Of a DNA stretch of 64,000 nucleotides, positions 17,585 through 26,043 are shown piece after piece; position 1 is the first letter of the stretch, and the number at the start of each line of letters is the position of its first letter. The DNA comes from DTYU01 sp040756575 (GTDB lineage: Bacteria; Bacillota; Desulfotomaculia; Desulfotomaculales; Ammonificaceae). Location: positions 1-64,000 of the forward strand of contig JBFLYP010000014.1 in the NCBI GenBank assembly GCA_040756575.1. Direction: 5' to 3'. The notes below the pieces were generated by a model, which ran no database searches, was not told where the DNA came from, and saw nothing but the letters and a program-made list of their open reading frames with translations. The position numbers and the translations under genes are program-made.

Positions 17585-18895
17585 TCACAGTCTGTAGAGA
17601 TGGTTCTTCACCACGCTCTTAACAAGCATCAGTTCATCCCACAAGCCCCGGGTGATCAAAAAACGCTCGCGGACGGTATCCCGTGCCCTGCGTCCGATGA
17701 CCTCGGCCAGCGTTGGGTGAAGGAGCAAATGCGTAATGCGGTCCGCCATCTCCGGGACCCCCTTATCGCCCGGGGTAACAAGGAATCCATTGTAACCGTC
17801 TGCTATTTGCGACGGGATGCCTCCCACGTTTCCCCCTATTACGGGCTTTCCTTTCCACATTCCCTCGGTAACCGTCAGCCCGAAACCCTCCTTAAGCGAA
17901 GGCTGGAGAATGATTGTGGAGGCCCACTGAAAGGCGTTTATCTCCACATGGCTGGATGCCGGCAGGTTAATGAGGTGGATATCCGGTACGCCTTTGACCT
18001 TCTCGGTTAACTGCTCGAAGATTACCTGGTTTTCAGGGTCGTCGCTGGCCGTTCCCCCGACCAATAGCAGTTGGCAGGACAAGTTTTTTCTAACTTCCAA
18101 AAAAGCGTCTATGGCATACACGTGTCCTTTAAAGGGGTCAAACCGCGAAACCAACGTAATCAGCGGTTTTTTGGCCGGATCCTCTATGCCGAACCTGTTC
18201 AGGACGGAACGGATTTCACGTGCGGTCAACTTTCGATTTTTGTCCGAGAGAGGATCAATATACGGAAGAACAACAAAGGGGGCGATGCGCCAGCGCGGCA
18301 TGCAACGCAGCGAAGAAAAGATTGCCGCGTCATAAAGCTCAATCAGCGGCTTGAGAAAATCCATCATGAGGCAGAGATCCGTGTCGAGCTGGATGTGGCA
18401 ACGCCAGATCCACTTCTGGCGCCAGCGTACTTCCGGCGGCACATAGGTGATCAAACCGGCCGGCTGGGGATCATGTATCAATATCACCTCGGCCTGGTGA
18501 TCTATTATCTTTGAATTTGACCTGTTCGTATCCCAGTAAACCTTGGATCCCAAAATATCCAGTGCTCCCGGCCTGCCCTGCAGGAAATTGTGCAGAGTCT
18601 TAGTAAAGGTAAAAAACGAGTGGTCGCCTGTAATTACATCCCACCTTACGTCGAGGCCGAGCGCCCGTTCGATAGGGATGAGGGACTGCAGCATTTCTGC
18701 CACTCCCCCGCCGACACGGGCTGAGTTTATTTGCTGTATTCTGATGCCCCGCAGCTCCTCTCCAAGTTTCAGCAGTTCTTCAATTTTTTTATTCCCCACA
18801 AACCGCGCATAGGGGGCAAGACCTTTTTCAGGTGAGGACGCCTCATTGATAAAGTGTTTTTTAACCTTGTTGCCGTTACTTTTTGAGTCTCTCAT
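17585..18895 (-). CDS. treT: Trehalose synthase / ADP(UDP)-glucose:glucose glycosyltransferase (GT4)
   Basis: This 436-residue GT4 retaining glycosyltransferase belongs to the TreT / trehalose-phosphorylase-like group. Motifs include NSARVGGGVAEMLQSLIP at the N-terminus, ILIHDPQPAGLI, WIWRCHIQLDTDL, LVSRFDPFKGH and the nucleotide-sugar-binding QPSLKEGFGLTVTEGMWKGK followed by NVGGIP. Family enzymes make trehalose from NDP-glucose and glucose, sometimes reversibly. ATG 18895 is chosen (AGAGGTG 7 nt upstream); a TTG two codons earlier is too close to that site. Convergent with treY, it gives a second, independent trehalose route. Confidence 0.88.
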   Translation of the reverse strand: MRDSKSNGNKVKKHFINEASSPEKGLAPYARFVGNKKIEELLKLGEELRGIRIQQINSARVGGGVAEMLQSLIPIERALGLDVRWDVITGDHSFFTFTKTLHNFLQGRPGALDILGSKVYWDTNRSNSKIIDHQAEVILIHDPQPAGLITYVPPEVRWRQKWIWRCHIQLDTDLCLMMDFLKPLIELYDAAIFSSLRCMPRWRIAPFVVLPYIDPLSDKNRKLTAREIRSVLNRFGIEDPAKKPLITLVSRFDPFKGHVYAIDAFLEVRKNLSCQLLLVGGTASDDPENQVIFEQLTEKVKGVPDIHLINLPASSHVEINAFQWASTIILQPSLKEGFGLTVTEGMWKGKPVIGGNVGGIPSQIADGYNGFLVTPGDKGVPEMADRITHLLLHPTLAEVIGRRARDTVRERFLITRGLWDELMLVKSVVKNHLYRL

Positions 18896-19220
18896 TAACA
18901 AACACCTCTTAATCTCTGATTCTACCGGAGGGGAAAATCCTTACCGGCTTAATCGACGGATTTCCATTTCATTTTAACATATGCGGCAAATTGCATGCTT
19001 AAATGCCCTCTATAAACAGGAGACAGGAAATTCCGGCGCAGCCACAGTATCGAAAAAGGAGGAATTATGACTTTTTACAGCGAATAATAGCCCTGCTAAA
19101 CCGAGTGTATGGCACATACACCCATTTGTGGAATATCGTAGCGCTTTCCTAAGGCCTGGTAACTATTGCCATATAAATAATGGAAGGCGATAACCAGTAC
19201 GGGCAGGAATCAGACATGGA
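18896..19220. other. Intergenic region with strong ribosome binding site and six-codon ORF
   Basis: AT-rich sequence upstream of treT occupies the left half. At 19055-19062 AAAGGAGG lies 4 nt before ATG 19067, which opens a frame of only six codons (MTFYSE) ending at TAA 19085-19087. Just upstream, CAGGAGACAGGAAATTCCGG adds a second GA-rich block. A perfect ribosome binding site on a six-codon frame suggests a leader peptide or a repeated leader motif, but no gene follows on the plus strand until 19889. Confidence 0.4.
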
Positions 19221-19709
19221 TCAAGAAATGAAGTGGGCCTCATCGGAAAAAACGGCCAGCCGGGGCAGGCCGGCGACCGCTTGCAGGCGCAGGTTGGCTA
19301 TTTCTTCACGTGCCTTGTCCTCTTCACCCCAGTTAATATCGCTCTTACGGACAGTCTCTTTCTGGATGCGTATTCTTTCGGTGTTAGTGACCACAACGTT
19401 GAAGGATGATCCGCGGATGACAGGGATATCCTTTTCGCCGTCGCGGGTAAAGGTAAGCTTCACGGACGCAGCAAACAGCTTATGCAGACGCGGCGGCATA
19501 ATTTTATGGTAGGGTATTGTGGAAAGCTCCCGCAGGGACTCAATAATCGTCTTGCCCGGCGCGAAGACCAGGGCGTTCTGTACAATCGGACCTTCGGGAT
19601 TCTCCAAAGCCATAGCGAATTCGGTGCCGATGATCGCCCCGATCAGGATGGTCTTACCCGCACCCATAGCCAGCGCAAAGATGTAGCTGGGGGTTGAATA
19701 TCTCTGCAC
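19221..19709 (-). pseudogene. Fragment of a DEAD/DEAH restriction-type helicase
   Basis: The 162-codon frame carries Walker A (ALAMGAGKTILIGAIIGTEF) and ends just past the DEAH box (LAVFSDEAHFIS). These are the first half of the motor of Res-type restriction helicases. The region that should precede Walker A is lost: an in-frame stop lies just before GTG 19709. Everything after DEAH is also lost. On the minus strand a neighbouring frame (about 19700-19835, containing DGVLIKVTNLSDDCRPLAFG) could be a frameshifted upstream part. This is a decayed remnant rather than a working gene. The right window edge carries the opposite end of a similar restriction protein. Confidence 0.65.
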
Positions 19710-19888
19710 ATATTCGACTTATTTTCAATTTCCCTGCCGAATGCTAAAGGGCGACAGTCGTCTGAAAGATTAGTAACCTTAATCAGTACCCCATCTGAGG
19801 ACTCCGGTTCACTATTTTTAAGCCTGGCGTGCAGGAATTGTTAGCTTCGTAATGAATTCCTATCGAAAAACCCGAAGGGAGATCAAAA

Positions 19889-20662
19889 ATGAACAGCGTG
19901 AAGATCATGCCCTGTCTCGACATGAAGGACGGGCGGGTGGTGAAAGGGGTTCACTTCGTGAATCTGCGGGATGCGGGGGATCCGGTGGCCTGTGCGGAGG
20001 CATACTGCGCCAGCGGGGCGGACGAGCTGGCGTTCCTCGACATCACGGCCACAATAGAAAAGCGCAAGACGATGTGCGAGGTGGTACGCCGGGTGGCCGC
20101 GGTGACCACGGTGCCGTTCACCGTCGGCGGGGGCATCGCAAGCGTGGCGGATGCGGAGGAAGTGCTCGCGGCCGGGGCGGACCGGGTCTCCTTAGCGAGC
20201 GCCGCTTTTCTGAAGCCGGAGCTGATCTCGGAGCTGGCGAAGAGGTTCGGCCCGGAACGCCTGGTGGTCGCGATTGACGTTGACCATAATCCGGCGCTTC
20301 CCTCCGGCTATGAGGTGTACATCGCGGGCGGCACCAAGGCGACCGGCGCCGACGCGATCGCCTGGGCGAAAGAGGCCGAAGCGAGGGGTGCCGGGATCAT
20401 TCTTCCCACAAGCAAGGCCTGCGACGGCGCCAAAACCGGGTACGACATTCCCCTGCTGCAGAAGTTAAAAGCAACCCTAAAGGTTCCCATCGTCGCCTCG
20501 GGCGGGGCAGGCAAGCTCGAGCACTTCCTGGAGGCCGCGCGGGAAGGCGGCGCCGATATCCTGCTTGCGGCTTCGGTCTTTCATTTTGGAGAGATAACCA
20601 TACCGCAGCTCAAGGCGTACTTAGCCGCAAACGGGGTGCCGGTTTCCGCAACCGGTGAGTAA
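19889..20662 (+). CDS. hisF: HisF-like cyclase, orphan and divergent
   Basis: This 257-residue TIM barrel is strongly similar to imidazole glycerol phosphate synthase subunit HisF. Both catalytic aspartates are in place (D11 in MPCLDMKDGRVVKG, D130 in VVAID), as are both phosphate-binding regions (TVGGGIASV, ASGGAGKLEHF). However, the normally near-invariant loop LLTSMDRDGTKDGYD reads ILPTSKACDGAKTGYD, and SINTAA reads SLASAA. No other his gene is nearby. ATG 19889 has GGGAG about 8 nt upstream. It may be the real HisF moved out of its operon or a paralogue working on another substrate; the altered loop leans toward the second. Confidence 0.8.
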   Translation: MNSVKIMPCLDMKDGRVVKGVHFVNLRDAGDPVACAEAYCASGADELAFLDITATIEKRKTMCEVVRRVAAVTTVPFTVGGGIASVADAEEVLAAGADRVSLASAAFLKPELISELAKRFGPERLVVAIDVDHNPALPSGYEVYIAGGTKATGADAIAWAKEAEARGAGIILPTSKACDGAKTGYDIPLLQKLKATLKVPIVASGGAGKLEHFLEAAREGGADILLAASVFHFGEITIPQLKAYLAANGVPVSATGE

Positions 20663-21016
20663 TTCTGTGGGAGACCTGAGTTGAGTGCCGGGTCGTTTTT
20701 TGCGGTCTCCACCTGAATGAGGTTTATTGCGGCGTTGCGAACCGGACTCTCTATGCCGAGACTCGTCTTTTTCAGTAAATTTGGTGACAGCGCAAATGGC
20801 TATGTTCTCCAGACTATATGCGGTACAAGGCTTTTATGTTATAATTATACCGACTTGTTAGTTACATATTCCTGCCAATTGGGGGAGTGTTGCATAACTA
20901 TAACTTAGCGAAAAAGTCCATCTATTCGCGGAAGGTTTTAGTGTTAAGTCCGGGGGCCTTTTGAGAAGTGATAAATGTGAGATTGGAAGTCGCACCCTCC
21001 AATTGTACCGCTGGAG
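20663..21016. other. Intergenic region before paaK-ior cluster
   Basis: A short inverted repeat (GGAGACC near 20670, GGTCTCC near 20705) follows hisF, but its T-run is in the loop, so it is not a standard terminator. TATAAT occurs at about 20840 without a good -35 partner. No gene, RNA or repeat family member was recognised. Confidence 0.4.
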
Positions 21017-22333
21017 ATGATACAGATTATCTGGAACAAAAGATCTGAAACGCTCTCCCGTGAAGAGTTGCAGGCACTGCAGCTTGTGCGAGTGAAGGAA
21101 CTGGTAAAGCGGGTTTACCGTAATGTGCCGTACTATCGCCGGCGCTTCGACGACGCCGGTGTCAAACCCGAAGAAATCGAGTCGCTCGCGGACATCGAGC
21201 GGCTTCCCTTTACTACGAAAGACGACCTCCGGATCAATTATCCCTTCGGCCTTTTTGCGACCCCTCTTAAAAGGGTCGTCCGGATTCACGCTTCATCCGG
21301 CACCACCGGCAAACCCACAGTGGTCGGTTATACGAAAAAAGACCTGCGGACGTGGGCGGAACTGATCGCACGGATCGTTTCCCTGGCAGGCGTCAAGCGC
21401 GGTGATATAGCGCAGGTTTGTTTTTCGTACGGGCTGTTTACCGGCGGGTTCGGGCTGCATTACGGGCTTGAACGGGCCGGGATTACCGTCGTGCCGGCCG
21501 CGGCCGGGAATACAGAGAGGCACATCCGCTTAATACAGGATTTCGGCACGACGGTCATCGTCGGCACACCTTCCTACGCCTTATACATGGCGGAAGTGGC
21601 CCGCGGCATGGGAGTCGATCCGCGTACCCTTGGAATTCGGAAAGGACTCTTCGGTGCGGAACCTTGGACCGAAGGGATGCGGTCAGAGATTGAGAACGCC
21701 TGGGGGCTTGACGCCTATGATAATTACGGCTTGAGCGAGGTTATCGGCCCGGGGGTTGCAGGTGAATGCCAATTCAAGAAAGGCCTGCACATCAGCGAGG
21801 ATCACTTCCTCGTTGAGGTAATCGATCCGGAAACCGGCAGGCGGGTACCGCCGGGCGAAAAAGGGGAACTGGTTTTTACAACGCTTACAAAAGAGGCTTT
21901 CCCAGTAATACGTTACCGGACGCGCGACCTCTCCCGCCTTATACCCGAACCTTGCGCCTGCGGGCGAACAACGTTAAGGATGGAAAAGGTTACTGGACGA
22001 ACCGACGACATGCTCATCATCAGGGGTGTGAATGTATTCCCCTCACAGGTCGAAGAGGTTCTCATGAGCATTCCCGACCTGGCACCGCACTATCAGATCA
22101 TCGTATACAGAAAAGGGCATCTTGACGAGATCGAGGTTCATGTAGAGCTTTCCCGGGAAGGATTCTCCGACCGTTACCGGGATCTCGCCCTTTTGGAAGA
22201 GCAGGTGCGGGGCCGGCTTCAGGCGACGCTTTCGCTCAATCCGCGGGTGAAGCTTCTCGAATTCGGTTCACTCGAGCGAACTTCCGGAAAGGCACGGCGG
22301 GTTATCGACCGGCGCAGGGAGATGGAGAAATGA
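21017..22333 (+). CDS. paaK: Phenylacetate--CoA ligase (arylacetate-CoA ligase), first copy
   Basis: This 438-residue acyl-adenylate-forming enzyme converts an arylacetate, ATP and CoA into arylacetyl-CoA. Signatures: HASSGTTGKPTVVGYTKKDL (P-loop-like motif), FGAEPWTEGMR, YGLSEVIGPGVAGEC, VIRYRTRDLSRL and the C-terminal GRTDDMLIIRGVNVFPSQVEE. Next to iorAB it would run in reverse of activation, harvesting ATP from arylacetyl-CoA, or activate the acids. The annotated ATG has GGAG directly against it, with no spacing. Alignment with the second copy puts the true start a few codons later, around the ATT-ATC-TGG codons. It overlaps iorA by 4 bp. Confidence 0.92.
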   Translation: MIQIIWNKRSETLSREELQALQLVRVKELVKRVYRNVPYYRRRFDDAGVKPEEIESLADIERLPFTTKDDLRINYPFGLFATPLKRVVRIHASSGTTGKPTVVGYTKKDLRTWAELIARIVSLAGVKRGDIAQVCFSYGLFTGGFGLHYGLERAGITVVPAAAGNTERHIRLIQDFGTTVIVGTPSYALYMAEVARGMGVDPRTLGIRKGLFGAEPWTEGMRSEIENAWGLDAYDNYGLSEVIGPGVAGECQFKKGLHISEDHFLVEVIDPETGRRVPPGEKGELVFTTLTKEAFPVIRYRTRDLSRLIPEPCACGRTTLRMEKVTGRTDDMLIIRGVNVFPSQVEEVLMSIPDLAPHYQIIVYRKGHLDEIEVHVELSREGFSDRYRDLALLEEQVRGRLQATLSLNPRVKLLEFGSLERTSGKARRVIDRRREMEK

Positions 22334-24105
22334 AGCTTCTCACAGGAAACGAAGCCATCGCCAGAGGCGCCCATGAGGCCGGCGTCAGAGTAGCCGCGGC
22401 CTATCCCGGAACACCGAGCACCGAAATAATAGAAAATATCGCACGTCATTACCCGGAGATATACACCGAGTGGGCACCTAACGAAAAGGTGGCACTGGAA
22501 GTCGGGATCGGCGCCTCGCTTGCCGGCCGACGGGCACTTGTGGCGATGAAGCACGTCGGGGTAAACGTTGCCGCCGACCCTCTGGTTACCGCCGCCTACA
22601 CCGGGGTCAATGCCGGGCTGGTATTGATCTCGGCAGACGACCCGGGCATGCACAGCTCACAGAACGAGCAGGACAACCGTTTCTACGCGCGTTTTGCCCG
22701 CGTGCCGCTCTTCGAGCCGGCTGACAGCCAGGAGGCGAAGGACTTTGTCAGGATTGCGTTTGAGGTCAGTGAGGCTTATGATATTCCGGTGATCGTGCGC
22801 ACAACCACCCGTGTGGCGCACTCAAAAAGCCTCGTGCAGGAAGCGGAACCTGCCGTCGTGCCGGTGCGGTCCTACGAAAAGAACTTCGCCAAGTATGTGA
22901 TGGTGCCGGCAAACGCCCGCAGCCGCCACCGCGCTCTGGAAGAGCGGCGGGAAAAGCTACAGGAGTTTGCGGAAAAAACGGCGCTCAACCGTATCGAAGA
23001 CGGGGACAGGCGCGTGGGCATCGTCACCAGCGGCATATGCTATTACTACGTCAAGGAGTTTTTCCCCTGGGCCCCGGTGCTGAAATTAGGCATGAGCTAC
23101 CCCTTCCCTGCCGGGCTGGTTAAAACATTTGCGGATAAGGTCAAAAAGATTTTTGTTGTTGAAGAACTGGAGCCTTTCCTCGAGGAACAGATTGCTGCCG
23201 CCGGTATTGCGGTGCGCGGAAAGGAGCTTATCCCCCGTACGGGAGAACTGACCCCCGCCTTAATTTCACATGCGCTGATGCAGGATAAGACCTTTGCGGA
23301 GGTTGCACGCGAATACGGCTTCGTTCCACCGGTCCGGCTCGAGGAACCGCCCCTAATGCCGGTGCGCCCGCCCGTTTTGTGTCCGGGCTGCCCGCACCGG
23401 GGTCTGTTTTATGTTTTAAAGAAACTCAGGCTGAACGTTATGGGTGACATCGGCTGCTATACCCTGGGCAGTCTTCCCCCGCTGGAAGCAATGGATACCT
23501 GCATCTGTATGGGGGCGGGCGTCGGCATGGCCCACGGCATGGCCAAGGCCGACCCGGAAACCGGCAGGAAAACCGTCGCGGTAATCGGGGATTCCACGTT
23601 TGTTCACTCGGGGATAACGGGCCTCATCGATATAGTCTATAACCGCGGCTGCACAACGCTGATAATTGCTGATAACCGGACCACTGCTATGACCGGGCAC
23701 CAGGACCACCCGGGAACAGGCGTAACGGTTCGGCGGGAACCTACGAAAGCCGTGGATTTCGCAAAATTGGCCCGCGCCATAGGTGTTACGCGCATTGCGG
23801 TGGTTGATCCCTATGACCTCCTCAGCACCCGCAAAGCGATTCAACGCGCGGTGAACTCATCTGTACCGGCGGTTGTTATAGCCCGGCGCCCGTGCGTACT
23901 GCTTACCCGTCCCGAGCTCAAGCCTCCCGTTACCCGCGCGGAAGCCTGCAAGGGTTGTACTCTTTGCCTCGGGCTGGGTTGCCCGGCCCTCTCACTGCCG
24001 GAAGGCCGTATCGCCATTAACCCTCACCTGTGCGTGGGCTGCGGCCTATGCGCTCAGGTTTGCAGGCGCGGCGCGATCGCAAAGGAGGCCGGCGTAGATG
24101 AATAA
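22330..24105 (+). CDS. iorA: Indolepyruvate:ferredoxin oxidoreductase, alpha subunit
   Basis: This 591-residue thiamine-diphosphate enzyme subunit oxidatively decarboxylates aryl pyruvates (indolepyruvate, phenylpyruvate, hydroxyphenylpyruvate) to arylacetyl-CoA, reducing ferredoxin. The N-terminal pyrimidine domain starts LLTGNEAIARGAHEAGV. The ThDP-binding domain contains GDIGCYTLGSLPPLEAMDT and VIGDSTFVHSGITGLIDIVYN. The C-terminus has ferredoxin-like cysteine motifs, CKGCTLCLGLGCPAL and CVGCGLCAQVCRRGAI, for two [4Fe-4S] clusters. It starts inside the paaK stop (ATGA) and overlaps iorB by 8 bp, so all are translated from one mRNA. Confidence 0.95.
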   Translation: MKLLTGNEAIARGAHEAGVRVAAAYPGTPSTEIIENIARHYPEIYTEWAPNEKVALEVGIGASLAGRRALVAMKHVGVNVAADPLVTAAYTGVNAGLVLISADDPGMHSSQNEQDNRFYARFARVPLFEPADSQEAKDFVRIAFEVSEAYDIPVIVRTTTRVAHSKSLVQEAEPAVVPVRSYEKNFAKYVMVPANARSRHRALEERREKLQEFAEKTALNRIEDGDRRVGIVTSGICYYYVKEFFPWAPVLKLGMSYPFPAGLVKTFADKVKKIFVVEELEPFLEEQIAAAGIAVRGKELIPRTGELTPALISHALMQDKTFAEVAREYGFVPPVRLEEPPLMPVRPPVLCPGCPHRGLFYVLKKLRLNVMGDIGCYTLGSLPPLEAMDTCICMGAGVGMAHGMAKADPETGRKTVAVIGDSTFVHSGITGLIDIVYNRGCTTLIIADNRTTAMTGHQDHPGTGVTVRREPTKAVDFAKLARAIGVTRIAVVDPYDLLSTRKAIQRAVNSSVPAVVIARRPCVLLTRPELKPPVTRAEACKGCTLCLGLGCPALSLPEGRIAINPHLCVGCGLCAQVCRRGAIAKEAGVDE

Positions 24106-24685
24106 GATAACCGGTATTCTCATATCAGGCGTCGGCGGCCAGGGAATCATCCTGGCGGGCAAGCTCTCCGCACAGGCAGCGATAATCGCAGGTATGGACG
24201 TAAAAACCTCCGAGATTCACGGTATGGCGCAGCGGGGCGGCAGCGTCACCACTCACGTGCGCTTCGGCGTTAAAGTTTTTTCCCCGGTGATCGACGAAGG
24301 AACGGCAGATTTTCTGCTCGCCTTTGAAAAATTGGAGGGCCTGCGGAACTTGAAGTTTTTAAAACCCGGGGGAACGGTCATTTTAAACGACTACGAAATA
24401 CAGCCGCTGCCGGTGCTTATGGGGCGGGAAAAATACCCGTATGCTGTGGAAGAACAAATAGTCGCACGGTTTCCGTTGCTTCTTATCGATGCCGCTACTG
24501 AAGCGGAAGCGTGCGGGAACGTCCGGGCGGCCAACGTAGTGCTGTTAGGGGCTTTGGCACACCGCCTGCCGCTTCCGATCTCCGTGTGGGACAAGGCGCT
24601 GAGCCTTGTGGTACCCCCTCGGTTCCTGGAGGTAAACCGCCGGGCGTTTCAACGGGGGGTTGAAATAGCGGCTTCGTGGAAATGA
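24098..24685 (+). CDS. iorB: Indolepyruvate:ferredoxin oxidoreductase, beta subunit
   Basis: This 195-residue gamma-domain subunit of the 2-ketoacid:ferredoxin oxidoreductase family completes the IorAB heterodimer. It carries the family motif GVGGQGIILAGKLSAQAA and HGMAQRGGSVTTHVRFG, which contribute to CoA handling. The gene overlaps the 3' end of iorA by 8 bp, implying translational coupling. The complex is cytoplasmic and passes electrons to ferredoxin. Length agrees with the family (about 190-200). Confidence 0.94.
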   Translation: MNKITGILISGVGGQGIILAGKLSAQAAIIAGMDVKTSEIHGMAQRGGSVTTHVRFGVKVFSPVIDEGTADFLLAFEKLEGLRNLKFLKPGGTVILNDYEIQPLPVLMGREKYPYAVEEQIVARFPLLLIDAATEAEACGNVRAANVVLLGALAHRLPLPISVWDKALSLVVPPRFLEVNRRAFQRGVEIAASWK

Positions 24686-24728
24686 GTCTTGGAGGTCGTG
24701 ATTTTTTAATCGCAGGAGGTGTCTAATC

Positions 24729-26033
24729 ATGTGGAATGCTGAAGTCGAGTGCATGCCCCGGGAAAAACTCCGGGCGCTGCAGTTGGAGCGTTTAAAAGCT
24801 ACTGTGCGCAGGGTTTACGAACAGGTACCCTATTACCGTACAAAGTTCAAGGAAGCCGGACTCGAACCCGCGGACATCAAATCGCTCGACGACCTTGCAC
24901 TGCTGCCGTTCACCGCTAAGGAGGACTTGCGCAACAACTACCCCTTTGGACTTTTCGCCGTACCGCTCAACAAAATCGTCCGGGTACACGCTTCTTCCGG
25001 GACGACCGGCAAACCTACCGTTGTCGGCTACACCCGGGAAGACATCGACTCCTGGGCGGAAATGACGGCCCGTTCTCTCGGTTCGGTCAACACCACTCCC
25101 GAAGACGTGGTCCAGGTCTCTTACGGTTATGGTCTGTTTACCGGCGGCCTCGGCCTGCACTACGGCGCCGAGCGGATCGGCGCCGCGGTGGTGCCCACCT
25201 CCGCCGGAAACACCAAGCGCCAAATCATGCTGATGCAGGACTTCGGAACCACGGTGCTCTGCTGCACTCCGTCCTACGCGCTTTATATCAGCGAAGTGCT
25301 TCGTGAGAGCGGCATCCCGCGGAACAGCCTCAAGCTGCGTGCCGGTGTTTTCGGCGCCGAACCCTGGTCGGACAATATGCGCCGGGAAATTGAGGATAAG
25401 CTGAAGATCGACGCCGTGGATATTTACGGCCTAAGCGAAGTAATCGGTCCGGGGGTAGCTTGTGAGTGCCTTAACAAGGACGGCCTGCACATTTGCGAGG
25501 ACCATTTCATCCCCGAAATCATCGACCCTGAAACCGGCAGAGTGCTGCCGCCGGGACAGTACGGGGAACTGGTTTTCACCACCATCACTAAGCAGGGCTT
25601 CCCGGTTATCCGGTACCGTACACGCGATATTACCATGCTTTACGATTCGCCCTGCCCGTGCGGCCGCACGCATGTCCGGATGGCCAGGATCGCCGGTCGT
25701 ACCGACGACATGCTGATCATCCGCGGGGTTAACGTCTTCCCGACGCAGGTGGAGAGCGTGCTGCTTTCCATCGGCCAGACCGAACCCCACTACCTTCTCG
25801 TGGTAGACCGTGAGAAGGCGCTCGATACTTTGGAGGTTTGGGTTGAGGTGTCCGAGGAGTTGTTCCGGGACGAGGTGAAGGGACTGGAAGCGTTAGAACG
25901 CCGCATTCACGACGAGATTGAAAGCGTGCTCGGCATCTCCGTTAAAGTAAAATTAGTGGAACCAAAAACTATCCAGCGCAGTGAAGGAAAAGCAAAGCGC
26001 GTTTGGGATAAGCGTGACATAGAAAAGCTGTAG
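24729..26033 (+). CDS. paaK: Phenylacetate--CoA ligase, second copy
   Basis: This 434-residue protein is a close paralogue of the one at 21017, sharing the same motifs (HASSGTTGKPTVVGYTREDI, FGAEPWSDNMRREIE, YGLSEVIGPGVACEC, GRTDDMLIIRGVNVFPTQVE). The two ligases flank iorAB, perhaps with different aryl-acid preference (phenylacetate versus indoleacetate or hydroxyphenylacetate). It begins MWNAEVECMP behind a clear GCAGGAGGTG site, which also helps place the true start of the first copy. An ACT-domain gene follows 10 bp later. Confidence 0.93.
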   Translation: MWNAEVECMPREKLRALQLERLKATVRRVYEQVPYYRTKFKEAGLEPADIKSLDDLALLPFTAKEDLRNNYPFGLFAVPLNKIVRVHASSGTTGKPTVVGYTREDIDSWAEMTARSLGSVNTTPEDVVQVSYGYGLFTGGLGLHYGAERIGAAVVPTSAGNTKRQIMLMQDFGTTVLCCTPSYALYISEVLRESGIPRNSLKLRAGVFGAEPWSDNMRREIEDKLKIDAVDIYGLSEVIGPGVACECLNKDGLHICEDHFIPEIIDPETGRVLPPGQYGELVFTTITKQGFPVIRYRTRDITMLYDSPCPCGRTHVRMARIAGRTDDMLIIRGVNVFPTQVESVLLSIGQTEPHYLLVVDREKALDTLEVWVEVSEELFRDEVKGLEALERRIHDEIESVLGISVKVKLVEPKTIQRSEGKAKRVWDKRDIEKL

Positions 26034-26043
26034 GGGGAATAAC

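Noticed and set aside
20879..20894. Sigma-54 promoter (TTGGGGG ... TTGCA) upstream of paaK
   Set aside because: The GG to GC spacing is one base short of the required 10 nt and the GCAC element is missing.
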